The notes: a model not told the origin generated them from the letters alone. Positions 8,886 to 18,432 are shown, counted from the stretch's first letter. The stretch is 64,000 bases of DNA from Lederbergia galactosidilytica (GCF_017873565.1 NZ_JAGGKH010000016.1:1-64000); one strand, 5' to 3'. A program made the numbers and translations.

Positions 8886-9018
8886 AACGCTGACGAGGTT
8901 AGCTTTCGGGTTAGGACTATGGGAAACAATCAGCCCATCCGTTGATAGGATTCACCCCACGCGGACATGCCGCCATAAAAATTGGGTCCCCCGCTCTTAA
9001 CAAAAGATTAAGCGAAAA
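8886..9018 (-). promoter_or_regulatory. c-di-AMP (ydaO-yuaA) riboswitch
   Basis: The minus-strand leader carries the ydaO motif core blocks in order: CGCTTAATC, GAGCGGGGGACCCA, TGGGGTGAATCC, ATAGTCCTAACCCG and AGCTAACCTCGTCAGCG. The last pairs with the first to close the P1 stem. In Bacillales this RNA senses c-di-AMP and turns genes off, usually potassium or osmolyte functions. Here it lies between a sigma-A promoter and the symporter gene at 7478-8740. No other gene lies downstream. Confidence 0.9.
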
Positions 9019-9037
9019 TATTAAAAGTCGCTTTTTT

Positions 9038-9066
9038 ATTATACTAATATAATTACTTTTTGTAAA
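9038..9066 (-). promoter_or_regulatory. Sigma-A promoter of the riboswitch/symporter unit
   Basis: On the minus strand TTTACA (9066-9061), a 17-nt spacer and TATAAT (9043-9038) lie just upstream of the riboswitch. Confidence 0.75.
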
Positions 9067-9423
9067 TAGCAGAAGTTTCATGGAAAAGTGTTCTTTTTGC
9101 TTAACGTACGCTATCCTTTTATTTTTCAACCTAGTTAGTTTTTCCCGATAACTTTCCGTATAAACCTCATGTATCATTATTTTGGTATATGATTGTATTT
9201 ATCTAGCTAGCCAGCACTTCATCTCAAATTTGATCCTTTAGTAAGGATTTATGGTAATTTGAGCTAATACTTTTTATCTTCACAAGATTTTCCGCTACTG
9301 TTTACAAGCACCGATATTCTCCATTGTTAGTCTTCATTTATCATAGACCTTCTCTACACATAGATGGCAATCTAATCGTTTAACATGAAAGGGTTGTTAT
9401 ATGCACTTTCTAGAAAGGCCATC

Positions 9424-9984
9424 TCATACTATTTTTGCGTATATACAAGTATCTCTTAATTCGTTAGTATCTGGAGAAATAGCATCATTTTTTAAAGTCC
9501 CTTCTAAAGAAAAACCTAATTTTTCTGGGATCGCTCTGCTTTTTATATTTTTGGCATCACATCTAATCTCAACCCGTCTGGCTAGTAATTCCTGAAAGGC
9601 AAATTCAGCAATTCCTTTAACCGCTTCTGTCATATAGCCTTTCCCACTAAAACGGCTATCAATCCAGTATCCTATTTCAAATTTAGGAATCGACCAATCG
9701 ATTCTGTGTAACCCAGAAGAAGCAACATATTCTCCTGTATCCTTTAAAAATACTAGTAATCTTAAATCCTCTCTCTTCATAAAGGAAATATAAGCTGACC
9801 TAATATTTACTTCTACATCTTGTTCTGACTGCTCTTTCTGTGCAAATGGCATCCAAGGTTTAAGTTCATTTATGGAGGCGGTTATCGCGCTATGTACGAC
9901 CTTACCATCTCCTGGTCTTGGCATTCGAATAACTAATCGATCTGTTGTAAATTCTTCTGGAAATTCCTTCAGTACTGGATCCAT
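9424..9984 (-). CDS. GNAT N-acetyltransferase (RimJ/RimL type)
   Basis: A 186-aa acetyl-CoA-dependent acetyltransferase of the Acetyltransf_3 class. The N-terminal TDRLVIRMPRPGDG strand and the acetyl-CoA loop region EIGYWIDSRFSGKGYMTEAVKG are visible. Near the C-terminus is ERKNIKSRAIPEKLGF-like sequence. Relatives acetylate ribosomal protein N-termini or small substrates. The start at 9984 (MDPVLKEF) has AGGAGAG at good spacing. An upstream in-frame start would extend the protein into the adjacent repeat and is unlikely. It is monocistronic. Confidence 0.82.
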   Translation of the reverse strand: MDPVLKEFPEEFTTDRLVIRMPRPGDGKVVHSAITASINELKPWMPFAQKEQSEQDVEVNIRSAYISFMKREDLRLLVFLKDTGEYVASSGLHRIDWSIPKFEIGYWIDSRFSGKGYMTEAVKGIAEFAFQELLARRVEIRCDAKNIKSRAIPEKLGFSLEGTLKNDAISPDTNELRDTCIYAKIV

Positions 9985-10022
9985 TCTCTTCTCTCCTATC
10001 CATCCCCAAATCTTTTTTACTT

Positions 10023-10328
10023 GAATCAATTTCGTAATAGAAATTTTAGCATCAAATCCAAATTACGTTGATTTATGCTTCTGGTGGACACTTTCCAGGG
10101 GGCCTGCAAAATGCAGGCACACAGGCTTTGCGACGTACATGGACGTACAAGTGGTAGGCGAAGCAACAGGAGGCTGCGGTTCGAGCCTACCACTAAAACC
10201 TTACCTGTCATCCTACTCCCCAGGAGTCGTCATCTGTCGTTGCAATCAACTGAGTTAGGGAAATATATTACTAATAACTTGATCTTCTTTAATAATTATC
10301 ATTCACCAGCCATTATTAAATTTGATTC
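10023..10328 (+). repeat. MITE-like repeat, family R, copy 2 (diverged)
   Basis: The longest copy, about 306 bp. It starts GAATCAATTTCGTAAT and ends in a decayed form of the inverted terminus (AAATTTGATTC). The centre is replaced by an unrelated GC-richer palindromic stretch around 10108-10190. No flanking direct repeat is visible, consistent with an older insertion. Confidence 0.65.
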
Positions 10329-10374
10329 TCCTCCTAAAATATAAACACCTGTAAATATAGTGATTATCCCCCTC

Positions 10375-10920
10375 TTAATTTTCCCATAAACGTTTAATAG
10401 CAACGTCATTCTGTGAGTGACTTAATAGATATATGTCTGGATTCCCTAAAGCCTTCCATTGCTCAAACCCAAAGTTTTTATCATAATGATTTAATAATAA
10501 TGATATAATCCCTCCGTGCGCCACAACTATTGTATGTTCAGCATCACTTGCCAAAATATCATTTACAACTCCAATAATCCGATTTTTAGCTTCATTACTG
10601 GATTCTCCACCTTCATACTTTAAGTTCAAATCTTCGAATGTCGCTTCCAGTTTTTCCATCCAATCCGAATAAAAAATAGAACTAAGTATACGCTCAGTCA
10701 ATCGGCCCTCCATCTCAATGTCAATTTTCTTCTTCTCCGCAAATGGCTTGATCGTTTGAACAGCTCTTAAAAAAGGACTAGAAATAATCCTATCAACCTT
10801 TACATCAGCTAGAAAATTAGATAATTCATTCGCTTGAACGAATCCTTTTTCTGTTAACGGAGAATTCGCGGATTGCCCTTCTGCTTCACAATGTCGAATG
10901 ATATAAATATTTTTACTCAT
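10375..10920 (-). CDS. Histidine phosphatase family protein (copy A)
   Basis: A 181-aa phosphoglycerate-mutase-like phosphatase. The N-terminal IIRHCEAEG motif holds the phospho-acceptor His, followed by the arginine loop SSPFLRAVQTIKPFA, a glutamate in LTERILS and the second catalytic His in VVAHGG. It probably removes phosphate from a small metabolite. The substrate is unknown. It resembles copy B at 12462 over its whole length, including similar C-termini (GNPDIYLL / EMPDIYKC), so the two are paralogues bracketing a nucleotidyltransferase and a kinase relic. Confidence 0.88.
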   Translation of the reverse strand: MSKNIYIIRHCEAEGQSANSPLTEKGFVQANELSNFLADVKVDRIISSPFLRAVQTIKPFAEKKKIDIEMEGRLTERILSSIFYSDWMEKLEATFEDLNLKYEGGESSNEAKNRIIGVVNDILASDAEHTIVVAHGGIISLLLNHYDKNFGFEQWKALGNPDIYLLSHSQNDVAIKRLWEN

Positions 10921-11034
10921 ACTTCCTCCTTAACAATACTTTTTTAAAAAAACAATAGTTACTATTTTCAAAAACTATTCTATGAAAGTAATCCCCTTAT
11001 AAAAGTGGGGGTAAAGAAGCTGGTGCCATCTAGA

Positions 11035-11798
11035 TTAGTTCAGTAACTTTATCATCATCCTTAAAAACGCCCCCGCCTGTCGATTTCCTTCCACAGTGCA
11101 TTCAATCCAATCAATTTCATCATCTAACAAATTCATCAAATGATTTACTGATTGGCTATGGGATCCTGGCGTATTATATTGAAAAATCAACTTTACTTTA
11201 TTAAGGAGAACAAGGGGTAATGAAGATTTGAGTGTTTTCAATCCTAGTTGAGCTCGTTCAGGTCTATATCTATGCAATAATACTTTTGCAAGGTTGACTA
11301 TTACATGCCGTAGCATTTCGACAGCCCATAGGTCATTGCCCCTTTGATTTGCCTTATGATATTGAAATAGAAACCAAGCCACATCATAAGCACAATCAGC
11401 AAATTCTTCGCTTGACAGCATTAAATTTTGAGTAGCTTGAAATTTAGCTAGTCGATTTTCAGGATCATATAGCACATGAAAAAAATCCTTCTTATCAAAA
11501 GTTTTTTCCGTTACAGTATATAAATCAACATGAAGCAGATTATCAAAAACAGCTATGATCTGCGGTGCTATGATAAAATAGTCCTCATAAAATAATATAT
11601 TCCGATAAGATTCTAAATGGCTTAATCTCTGATTCAAAAAGGCTTCCTTCTCTTTCTCATCTACTAGACAATAAAGATCAACATCCGAATACTCATCATA
11701 TTCGCCTCTCCCCATGGAACCTTTTAAAAAAATGGCCTTCACCGCTTATCCTTCTTTAAACTTTGCGAAATAGTTTGGACAGCATCTTCTTGCTTCAT
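11035..11798 (-). pseudogene. Nucleotidyltransferase-fold protein with 5' frameshift
   Basis: The main frame (11035-11742, GTG start) begins VKAIFLKGSMGRGEYDEYSD, the GSxGRG..DxD signature of minimal nucleotidyltransferases, and runs 235 aa. The natural N-terminus is upstream in another frame. An ATG at 11798 behind GGAGGT encodes MKQEDAVQTISQSLKKDKR, which leads straight into VKAIFLKG if one base is restored near 11745. A single-base deletion is therefore likely. Translation could restart at the GTG, which has AGAAGGA upstream and keeps the catalytic motif, so partial function is possible. Substrate is unknown. Antibiotic or small-molecule nucleotidylation is one option. Confidence 0.75.
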
Positions 11799-11937
11799 CC
11801 TTATACCTCCCAAAAAAACAAATGTCTCCTTTGAAATTAAACTTCTTTTTAGTTAGCCTTTTCATAACTGAATATTCAATCTCTTAATGGTATTGTATTA
11901 CAATTTGAAGTTTCAAGCATTCTAAGTCATCTTCTAT

Positions 11938-12465
11938 TTACAAGCTACCCTGTACATGTTCTTCTACCTTATTTAAAAATTGTTCCACCTCACTCGGGGA
12001 GTGTAAGACAATGATTTCTTTCTTATTTGAATAGGAGGCTAATTTTTTTAAGATCATCGGTTTTTGAGATTGCGGATATTCCCATACCCATTTTAAAAAT
12101 CCAATTGAAATCCTTTCTTCGCATCCTTCCCCCATATCTGGTCGGGTCCTGTTTCGGTATTGAATCCACCGTTTTATAACACGATATACACAGATGGTTC
12201 GTGGAATATCTAAAAAAATAATTGCATCGGCTTTCTTTAAACGAATATCGATCGTTCCACCATAATTCCCATCAAAAATCCAACTATCCTTTTCTACCAA
12301 CTCACTTTGAACAACTCTTTGTTCTTGTTTAGAGACTCCAATCTACCCAGGTTTCCAAAATAACGCATCAAGATGAAATACTTCAATCTTTAATATTGCT
12401 CCTAGCTTTGTTGCTAACGTAGATTTCCCTGAACCACCAGAACCAATAATAGCGATCTTTTTCAT
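11938..12465 (-). pseudogene. P-loop kinase (FlaR/topology-modulation type), premature stop
   Basis: From the ATG at 12465 the frame encodes a typical adenylate-kinase-like NTPase: [16 protein letters not shown] (Walker A), [10 protein letters not shown], then an in-frame TAG at 12343-12345, then the rest of the protein without further stops (WIFDGNYGG, RTICVYRVIKRW). Relatives have Trp at this place, so TGG to TAG is the simplest change. The start overlaps the stop of the upstream phosphatase in an ATGA, indicating an operon. The second half (from 12300) is open but lacks the P-loop, so it is probably non-functional unless the stop is read through. Confidence 0.85.
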
Positions 12466-13019
12466 TTCTTCCATATCCTTTGCACGTTTATAAGCTTCTT
12501 GCCATTAAATGAGCATTTATATATATCAGGCATTTCGAGTGCCTGCCAAAAATCGAATCCATATGTATGGTCAAAATAGTTCATGATTAACACCATAATA
12601 TTTCCATGTGTACCGACCACAATATTTTTACCTTTATGCCTTTCTAATACTTGTAAAATAGCACGGCTTCCTCTTTTTTGAGCGATCCTATTTGATTCGC
12701 CACCACTCCAAGAAAAATCATCATCTTTCCATACTTTTGTAATGGCCATTCTAAAATCTTCTACAGGCTTTTCCGCTAAAACTCGTTCTTTAAAATCATT
12801 TTCTATTTGAACTTCTTTATCGATGGCATTAGCCAAACCTTCGATTGTTTGAATTGCTCGTTTATAGGGACTTGAATAGACAAACTCAATATTTTCCTTT
12901 TTTAATAATTTTGTAACTGTTTGTGCATCTGCAAAACCTCGTTCAGATAAGGGTCTCTCTAACTCATCTGGTGTATAAATAGAATGGGCATGTCTAACTA
13001 AATATAAATTCGTTAGCAA
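12462..13019 (-). CDS. Histidine phosphatase family protein (copy B)
   Basis: About 185 aa, paralogous to the protein at 10375. It has YLVRHAHS (phospho-His), [27 protein letters not shown] and VVGTHGN (second His; HGN instead of HGG). Start choice is uncertain. TTG codons at 13028 and 13019 are in frame, and GAGGAG is better spaced for 13019. Its stop overlaps the following kinase relic by 4 nt, so a phosphatase and a small-molecule kinase were made together. Its substrate is unknown. Confidence 0.85.
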   Translation of the reverse strand: MLTNLYLVRHAHSIYTPDELERPLSERGFADAQTVTKLLKKENIEFVYSSPYKRAIQTIEGLANAIDKEVQIENDFKERVLAEKPVEDFRMAITKVWKDDDFSWSGGESNRIAQKRGSRAILQVLERHKGKNIVVGTHGNIMVLIMNYFDHTYGFDFWQALEMPDIYKCSFNGKKLINVQRIWKK

Positions 13020-13129
13020 TTGGACCAACTCCTCACTCTAACTGTAAATGTATTAAAGACAAAACTAGCGAAATCATGTCTAGATTGCTTATGATTAAGT
13101 TCTCATCTAATTACTTAGACCGCTATCTT

Positions 13130-13606
13130 TCACGATAATTCTTTTAGATACCAAGCGTCTGTCGCATTATGTTCTGAACCATCCAGCGGGCTATCAAGTA
13201 GTTGGAAACCGAATTTACGGTACAGGAGAGTAGCTATATGAAGTTTCTTCAACGTTTCTAAATAACAGTATGTATAATGTTGTTTAGCGAAGCAAAGGGC
13301 TACTTTCATCAACTCAGTAGACAGGCCCATACCTTGGGCTTCTGGAGAAACGTAAAGCTTTTGCAACTCACAAATCCCCTTTTTTAGGTTAAATGGAGCA
13401 ATTCCAACCCCACCTATCACTTCATCTTGTCCATTCACGGCAACCCAATAGCTTGCATTTGGTTGCTGCTTATAAAACTGAGCTAGACTTCCAAGTTGAG
13501 GATCAAAATAAGCTGTTCCCGGAATATTTAAATCAAATGATTCCAAGGAACATTTAATAATTTGCTCCATCCTCCTATCTTTTTCTTCTATTTCGCGAAT
13601 TTTCAT
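13130..13606 (-). CDS. GNAT N-acetyltransferase
   Basis: A 158-aa single-domain acetyltransferase. The acetyl-CoA loop is in LQKLYVSPEAQGMGLSTELM, followed by the C-terminal YRKFGFQLLD. Strand 4 (VIGGVGIAPF) is clear. The ATG at 13606, behind GGGGAGA, is preferred over an upstream start without a ribosome site. It lies upstream of the phosphatase/kinase operon with a gap of about 110 nt and may be co-transcribed. Substrate unknown. Confidence 0.82.
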   Translation of the reverse strand: MKIREIEEKDRRMEQIIKCSLESFDLNIPGTAYFDPQLGSLAQFYKQQPNASYWVAVNGQDEVIGGVGIAPFNLKKGICELQKLYVSPEAQGMGLSTELMKVALCFAKQHYTYCYLETLKKLHIATLLYRKFGFQLLDSPLDGSEHNATDAWYLKELS

Positions 13607-14093
13607 ATGTTCTCCCCAATTTCTCAATGAATAAATGTTTTGATTTATTTTAACATATTGTTGCAATCTTTAAATAAATATATTAAATCAATTTCCCTAC
13701 AGTGCTTCCCATAAATGAAGCATATGAGGACTTTTCATATATTTCCGTATTCACTCAAGATTTATTACTTTTCTAGTTAAAACTTGATCTTAACAAAAAA
13801 GCGTATCCCTTATCATTTAAGAGTTACGCTTTTGTACAAAAAGGCCCATTTATTCATTTTGTTCTCATCGATTAAAAAGGAAATCTCCAGTGTTTAGGTT
13901 AGCCTTTTCCTTGTAGTTAACTACTAATGGTCTGTCGTATATCGAGTTGAGCCGCTCCTTTCAAAACTAGTAAATTTATGAACAGCCTGTTTAATCCAAA
14001 ATTGCATTCTGAGATAGTTTCTTCACGCGCATTATATTGACTATTCTCATCGACACCCAAAAGAGAAAGCAGCCATCTTTATGACAATCAAGC
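13607..14093. other. Non-coding stretch with a terminator
   Basis: Apart from the hairpin at 13795-13838, I see no open frame with a ribosome site, repeat or RNA motif here. Confidence 0.5.
13795..13838 (-). terminator. Terminator upstream of the GNAT gene
   Basis: On the minus strand AAAAGCGTA pairs with TACGCTTTT, extended by CTCTTA with TAAGGG, and is followed by a T-run. It most likely ends transcription from the formate/nitrite channel gene. Confidence 0.7.
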
Positions 14094-14897
14094 TTAACTG
14101 GATTCCCTTAATTGTTTTGATGGCATTTCAGGTTGTTTCTCAACAATTCCATACGTATAAGCGGCTCCGACAAAGATAGCCCCACCGACAATATTACCGA
14201 GTGTAACAGGAATTAAGTTGGCTGCCATCCCCATTATAGTGACCGTTTCAGGATGAGGAACAAGGAGTGCAATTGATAATAGGGTCATGTTTGCCACACT
14301 ATGCTCAAAGCCTGAAGTAATAAAGGCAAATAAACACCAGAAAATCATGATAAGCTTTGCTGATTCACTCTTTAATTTGACAGAGCACCAGACTGCCAAA
14401 CAGACTAATATATTACATAGAAGACCGCGTACAAACAACTCCATAAATGGCGCATTCATCTTTACACTTGCTGTGGTGACAATAAAATCAGCCGTATCAC
14501 CTATTGCTAAACCTGAATAGAAAAATAGAATGGCTACAAGGACAGAGCCGGCAAAATTCCCCAAGTAACTAAAAAGCCATACGTAAGCTGTTTCTCCCCA
14601 TGTTGTCTTTTTCATGAGTGTTCCTATCGTCATAATCATATTATTACCTGTAAATAAATCCGCACCAGCCATAATTACTAAGCTAAGTGCGATCCCAAAT
14701 GAGATTCCCATTACGATTTTAGTGCCACCGAATTGGGAAGGAACCAATAAGCCACCAATAGTGAAAATAAGGATAATACCTAAGCCAATAAAGAAACCTG
14801 CCAACATGGACATCGTGACGTACTTGCTTTTGCTTGTTTTTAATTGATTTACTTTTAAAGCCGCTGTATTTGCAAACGTGTTAAGCGCCTCTCTCAT
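14094..14897 (-). CDS. Formate/nitrite transporter family channel
   Basis: A 267-aa FNT-family pentameric channel for formate, nitrite or similar monovalent anions. Six membrane helices, ADLFTGNNM near helix 2 and FITSGFEHSVANMTL in helix 5 (the conserved central His) are diagnostic. I use ATG 14897 behind a GGAGAGAGGAG-like tract. The track to 15032 adds a basic N-terminus untypical of the family. An Fnr-type palindrome at 15104-15119 upstream suggests induction without oxygen, which suits nitrite or formate movement. There is no linked nitrite reductase or formate dehydrogenase. Confidence 0.9.
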   Translation of the reverse strand: MREALNTFANTAALKVNQLKTSKSKYVTMSMLAGFFIGLGIILIFTIGGLLVPSQFGGTKIVMGISFGIALSLVIMAGADLFTGNNMIMTIGTLMKKTTWGETAYVWLFSYLGNFAGSVLVAILFFYSGLAIGDTADFIVTTASVKMNAPFMELFVRGLLCNILVCLAVWCSVKLKSESAKLIMIFWCLFAFITSGFEHSVANMTLLSIALLVPHPETVTIMGMAANLIPVTLGNIVGGAIFVGAAYTYGIVEKQPEMPSKQLRESS

Positions 14898-15419
14898 TTT
14901 TCTCTTCTCCTCTCTCTCCTTCATATTCCCTTTACATAAACTTCGTATAATGATTTTTTTTCTATGCCTTGCTTGCTTAATTTCTCTTTTGTAAGTATTG
15001 GAGTTGATGGGAGTAAAGATTGATTCCTTCATCCAATCTCACTATATTTCTTTTTACTCAAAATTAAATGTGAACTATTCCATAATAAAATAAATGTTTA
15101 TATTGTGAAACTATTCACATATTATTATACATAATTTTTTTCTTTTGTGCCACGGGTTTTATAAGTTTTATCCTACTATTTTTCTTCTTTTTAATTATGT
15201 AGGGATAGCGTCAAATTAAACAACTGTTTCCTCAACAACTTGTAAGGAATATGACAGCCAGTCTTCCTAATATAAAAATACTTCTATAATTTAAAAAAAC
15301 TAACTAGAGACAGTCATGACGAGATTCAATGCTTACATGTTGCTTTAGAATTAAGTTTGATCATTTTTTCATTTAAAAATGACCAAACCCTCTCTCTTTC
15401 ACGACTATTTGAGCATTTA
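14898..15419. other. Intergenic region between FNT and Lrp genes
   Basis: Holds the Fnr-type box at 15104 and, at about 15355-15389, an imperfect stem (GTTTG..CAAAC with TCATTTTT/AAAAATGA) that may terminate the Lrp gene. No gene was recognised. Confidence 0.5.
15104..15119 (-). promoter_or_regulatory. Fnr/Crp-type operator upstream of the FNT gene
   Basis: TGTGA, 6 nt (AACTAT), TCACA is a perfect consensus Fnr/Crp box, about 205 nt before the FNT start. A weaker half site TGTGA lies at 15069-15073, and TATTAT about 27 nt downstream could be the -10 box. Anaerobic activation is inferred. Confidence 0.65.
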
Positions 15420-15830
15420 TTATGGGGCAATGACGATGGATAATTTGTAGTTTGCATGCTTGTTCAATGCTTTCAAAAAATCATTTAATCTTTCATTTGT
15501 AGGGAATTGGCATTCGAGGAGATAACAACCATCCCCACTAATTTTATAGTTATGAAGAACATATTGTTCCTGGGTTTGTAAGAACGACAAATAAGGCTGA
15601 TGATAAGTGGTAGGCATCATAATCGTGATGAAAGCATGGATAAAGTAGCCAAGTTTTTCTCGATTTACGCTAATCGTATATCCCTCGATCACTCCTTGAT
15701 CCTCTAATTTAGCCACTCTAGCTGCAACAGCGGGTCCAGTCAAATGCACTAACTCGCCTAAATCTTTCATTGAGAGCCGGCTATTCTTGGATAGTTCTTC
15801 TAAAATACGTTTATCCGTATGATCTAACAT
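15420..15830 (-). CDS. Lrp/AsnC-family transcriptional regulator
   Basis: A 136-aa regulator with an N-terminal helix-turn-helix (DKRILEELSKNSRLSMKDLGELVHLTGPAVAARVAKLEDQGVIEGY region) and a C-terminal RAM-like ligand-binding domain. The start at 15830 follows AAAGGAG with good spacing. The upstream extension lacks homology. It is divergent from the metallo-hydrolase gene at 15961, sharing a 130-bp promoter region, and may control it. The effector, probably an amino acid, is not evident. Confidence 0.88.
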   Translation of the reverse strand: MLDHTDKRILEELSKNSRLSMKDLGELVHLTGPAVAARVAKLEDQGVIEGYTISVNREKLGYFIHAFITIMMPTTYHQPYLSFLQTQEQYVLHNYKISGDGCYLLECQFPTNERLNDFLKALNKHANYKLSIVIAP

Positions 15831-15960
15831 TTCTTGAACTCCTTTCAATAATAAAGTCAAAAGGGCAAAAGACTTTATTTTATCTATGTATCGCTGAATA
15901 GGACTTAGTATAAAATATACATGGTTTAAACAAAATCTCAAAAAAAAGGAGTTCATTTAT

Positions 15961-16722
15961 ATGAATATACAGCACATTCGTAATGCAACATTAGTCGTAA
16001 ATTATGCTGGGAAAAAATTTTTAATTGATCCCATGCTATCGGAAAAAGGGAGCTTTCCACCATTTCCGAATTCCCCAAGACAAGACCAATCCAATCCTTT
16101 AGTGGGTTTGCCCACAAGCATTGACCAAATTATCCATGATGTAGATGGAGTGATCGTAACCCATTTGCATGATGATCATTGGGATGAAGTAGCTAAAGAA
16201 TTATTGCCAAAAGAGCTGAAAATTTTCTCCCAAAATGAAGAAGATGCAACTGAAATCCGCCATGCTGGCTTCCATAATGTAGAGGTTTTACAAGAGGATA
16301 CCGTTTTTGAGGGGATCCAATTAATTAAAACAAAAGGTGAGCATGGAAGAGGTGAAATCCTCCAAATCGCTGGTCAAGTATGTGGAATTGTCTTCAAACA
16401 TCCAAGCGAAAAAACACTTTATGTAGCTGGAGATACGGTTTGGTATGGCGCTGTCCAAGATACAATCGACACACATAAACCAGAGATCATCGTCGTCAAT
16501 GCTGGAGATAACCAATTCTTTGAAGGCGGTTCTCTTGTCATGGGGAAAGAGGATGTCTATGAAGTCTATAAAACTGCGCCTCAAGCAAAAATTATTGCTG
16601 TACACATGGAAGCTGTCAATCATTGGAATCTATCAAGGGAAGAATTAAAGAGCTTTGCTAGGGAGAAAGAAATGGCTTCTAACGTGCTTGTACCAGATGA
16701 TGGAGAATCCTATACATTTTAA
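15961..16722 (+). CDS. Metallo-beta-lactamase-fold hydrolase (UlaG-like)
   Basis: A 253-aa metal-dependent hydrolase. The zinc motif THLHDDHWD (HxHxDH) is at about residues 66-74. Further ligands are probably GEHGRG, LYVAGDTVWYG and the C-terminal IAVHMEAVNHW. The family includes UlaG and YddR-type proteins with roles in carbon-ring or lactone cleavage. The actual substrate is unknown. AAAAGGAG precedes the ATG. The gene is divergent from the Lrp-type regulator and has its own terminator at 16739. Confidence 0.87.
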   Translation: MNIQHIRNATLVVNYAGKKFLIDPMLSEKGSFPPFPNSPRQDQSNPLVGLPTSIDQIIHDVDGVIVTHLHDDHWDEVAKELLPKELKIFSQNEEDATEIRHAGFHNVEVLQEDTVFEGIQLIKTKGEHGRGEILQIAGQVCGIVFKHPSEKTLYVAGDTVWYGAVQDTIDTHKPEIIVVNAGDNQFFEGGSLVMGKEDVYEVYKTAPQAKIIAVHMEAVNHWNLSREELKSFAREKEMASNVLVPDDGESYTF

Positions 16723-16738
16723 TCAAACTATGACCATA

Positions 16739-16771
16739 GGCCAAAAAGATGCTTAAGGCGTCTTTTTGACC
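16739..16771. terminator. Terminator of the metallo-hydrolase gene
   Basis: GGCCAAAAAGATGC, a TTAA loop and GGCGTCTTTTTGACC form a strong hairpin containing its own T-run. It may work in both directions. Confidence 0.8.
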
Positions 16772-16953
16772 TTAATATATCGACTAGATCGATGTAAAGA
16801 GATCTTCTCGTTCTATTCAAATGTTCTTAATTTCAATAGTGACTCCTCGATCTTTCACTGTTGGCAAATAATTTCTCATATATGGCTATTTTGTTCTAGT
16901 ATCCACTCCAGAATGTATCATCACTGAAATGGGTGTACTTACTTGTACAAATC

Positions 16954-17535
<582 letters not shown>

Positions 17536-17952
17536 AATCAATTCCTCCCTTACTGGTTTCATTTTTAATAATGCTTTTATTTACAATAAATTAATTAGTT
17601 TCACTCCTTCTTATTCTTTTCCATTTACATTATTGTATCAAAGTTTATTGTATCGATATAGATTAACTAAGTATGCCCCTTAATGTTGATGTTCCTCATC
17701 GAAATAATAAAGACTCGTTATCAGATGGCTGTTACTGCAGGAAATGGTCTCTGGAGCTAAAAAAACAACGGCGAATAGTGAAAGTGATTTAGCAAGAGTA
17801 TAAAGACTTTAAACAGTTTGTGCAATGGAAGTAAAGAGATCAGCCCTTTTGTTTCGGTATATCGTGAGGAAAAGGGCTCTCTTTTTATTTAAAGCAAATA
17901 GTTGGTAAAGCTGTAATGTTCTTCTCTTGCCACGTATGATCAGTTTTGTCTT
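17536..17952. other. Non-coding region with an orphan plus-strand terminator
   Basis: No convincing ORF. The plus-strand hairpin at 17835-17890 has no recognisable gene before it, so a small RNA or a decayed gene between about 17650 and 17840 is possible. Confidence 0.4.
17835..17890 (+). terminator. Rho-independent terminator (orphan)
   Basis: AGCCCTTTT (17842-17850) pairs with AAAAGGGCT (17870-17878), followed by CTCTTTTTATTT. Confidence 0.75.
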
Positions 17953-18192
17953 TTATGATAAATCCTCTTCGTCAACAAAACGTAGCATCCCTTTTCCAAC
18001 AGAAATAACATCTGTCTGATTAAAAATTATACAAGCTTTGCCTCCGACATATTTATCTGACTCAAATTCACCGAGAACTGTAACATAACCTTTCTCAAAA
18101 AAATAGATAAGTTGCTTGTCATTTTCTTGAGATTCAAAGGCTGCTAAGTCATTATGTAAATATGCTTTAATTGGTTTTTCATATAATCTCAT
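17953..18192 (-). CDS. Hypothetical small protein
   Basis: 79 aa from ATG 18192, with AAGGAAG at proper spacing. I do not recognise a family. The sequence is soluble, with alternating hydrophobic strands (LIYFFEKGYVTVLGEF, KACIIFNQTDVISVGKG), suggesting a compact beta-rich domain. A longer frame to 18246 would add a hydrophobic N-terminus without a ribosome site. It stands alone between DUF4256 and the copper operon. Confidence 0.55.
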   Translation of the reverse strand: MRLYEKPIKAYLHNDLAAFESQENDKQLIYFFEKGYVTVLGEFESDKYVGGKACIIFNQTDVISVGKGMLRFVDEEDLS

Positions 18193-18374
18193 GTAAATTT
18201 CTTCCTTTATTATTAGTATAACAGTTGGTATTAAAAATTTGAGCAAGGTGCAACTTTAGTTTCCAATCTCTGCCTTAGAAATATGATTAAGTGAGCTGAT
18301 ATTCTCAATTATCCTGTCATGATTCTAGATACAAGTCTTTCAAATTTTAATAACTTCTCTTCATTAGTAGGCTA

Positions 18375-18422
18375 CAAAAAAAGAAAAGCTGATTTTCAGC
18401 ACAGAAAACCAGCTTTTCTTTT
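18375..18422 (-). terminator. Terminator of the copper operon
   Basis: On the minus strand AGAAAAGCTG (18419-18410) pairs with CAGCTTTTCT (18391-18382), followed by seven T. It lies directly after copZ. Confidence 0.85.
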
Positions 18423-18432
18423 ATATTTATAT

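Noticed and set aside
8744-9177. Two short minus-strand frames upstream of the symporter
   Set aside because: They cover the c-di-AMP riboswitch and its terminator, and the RNA motif explains the sequence.
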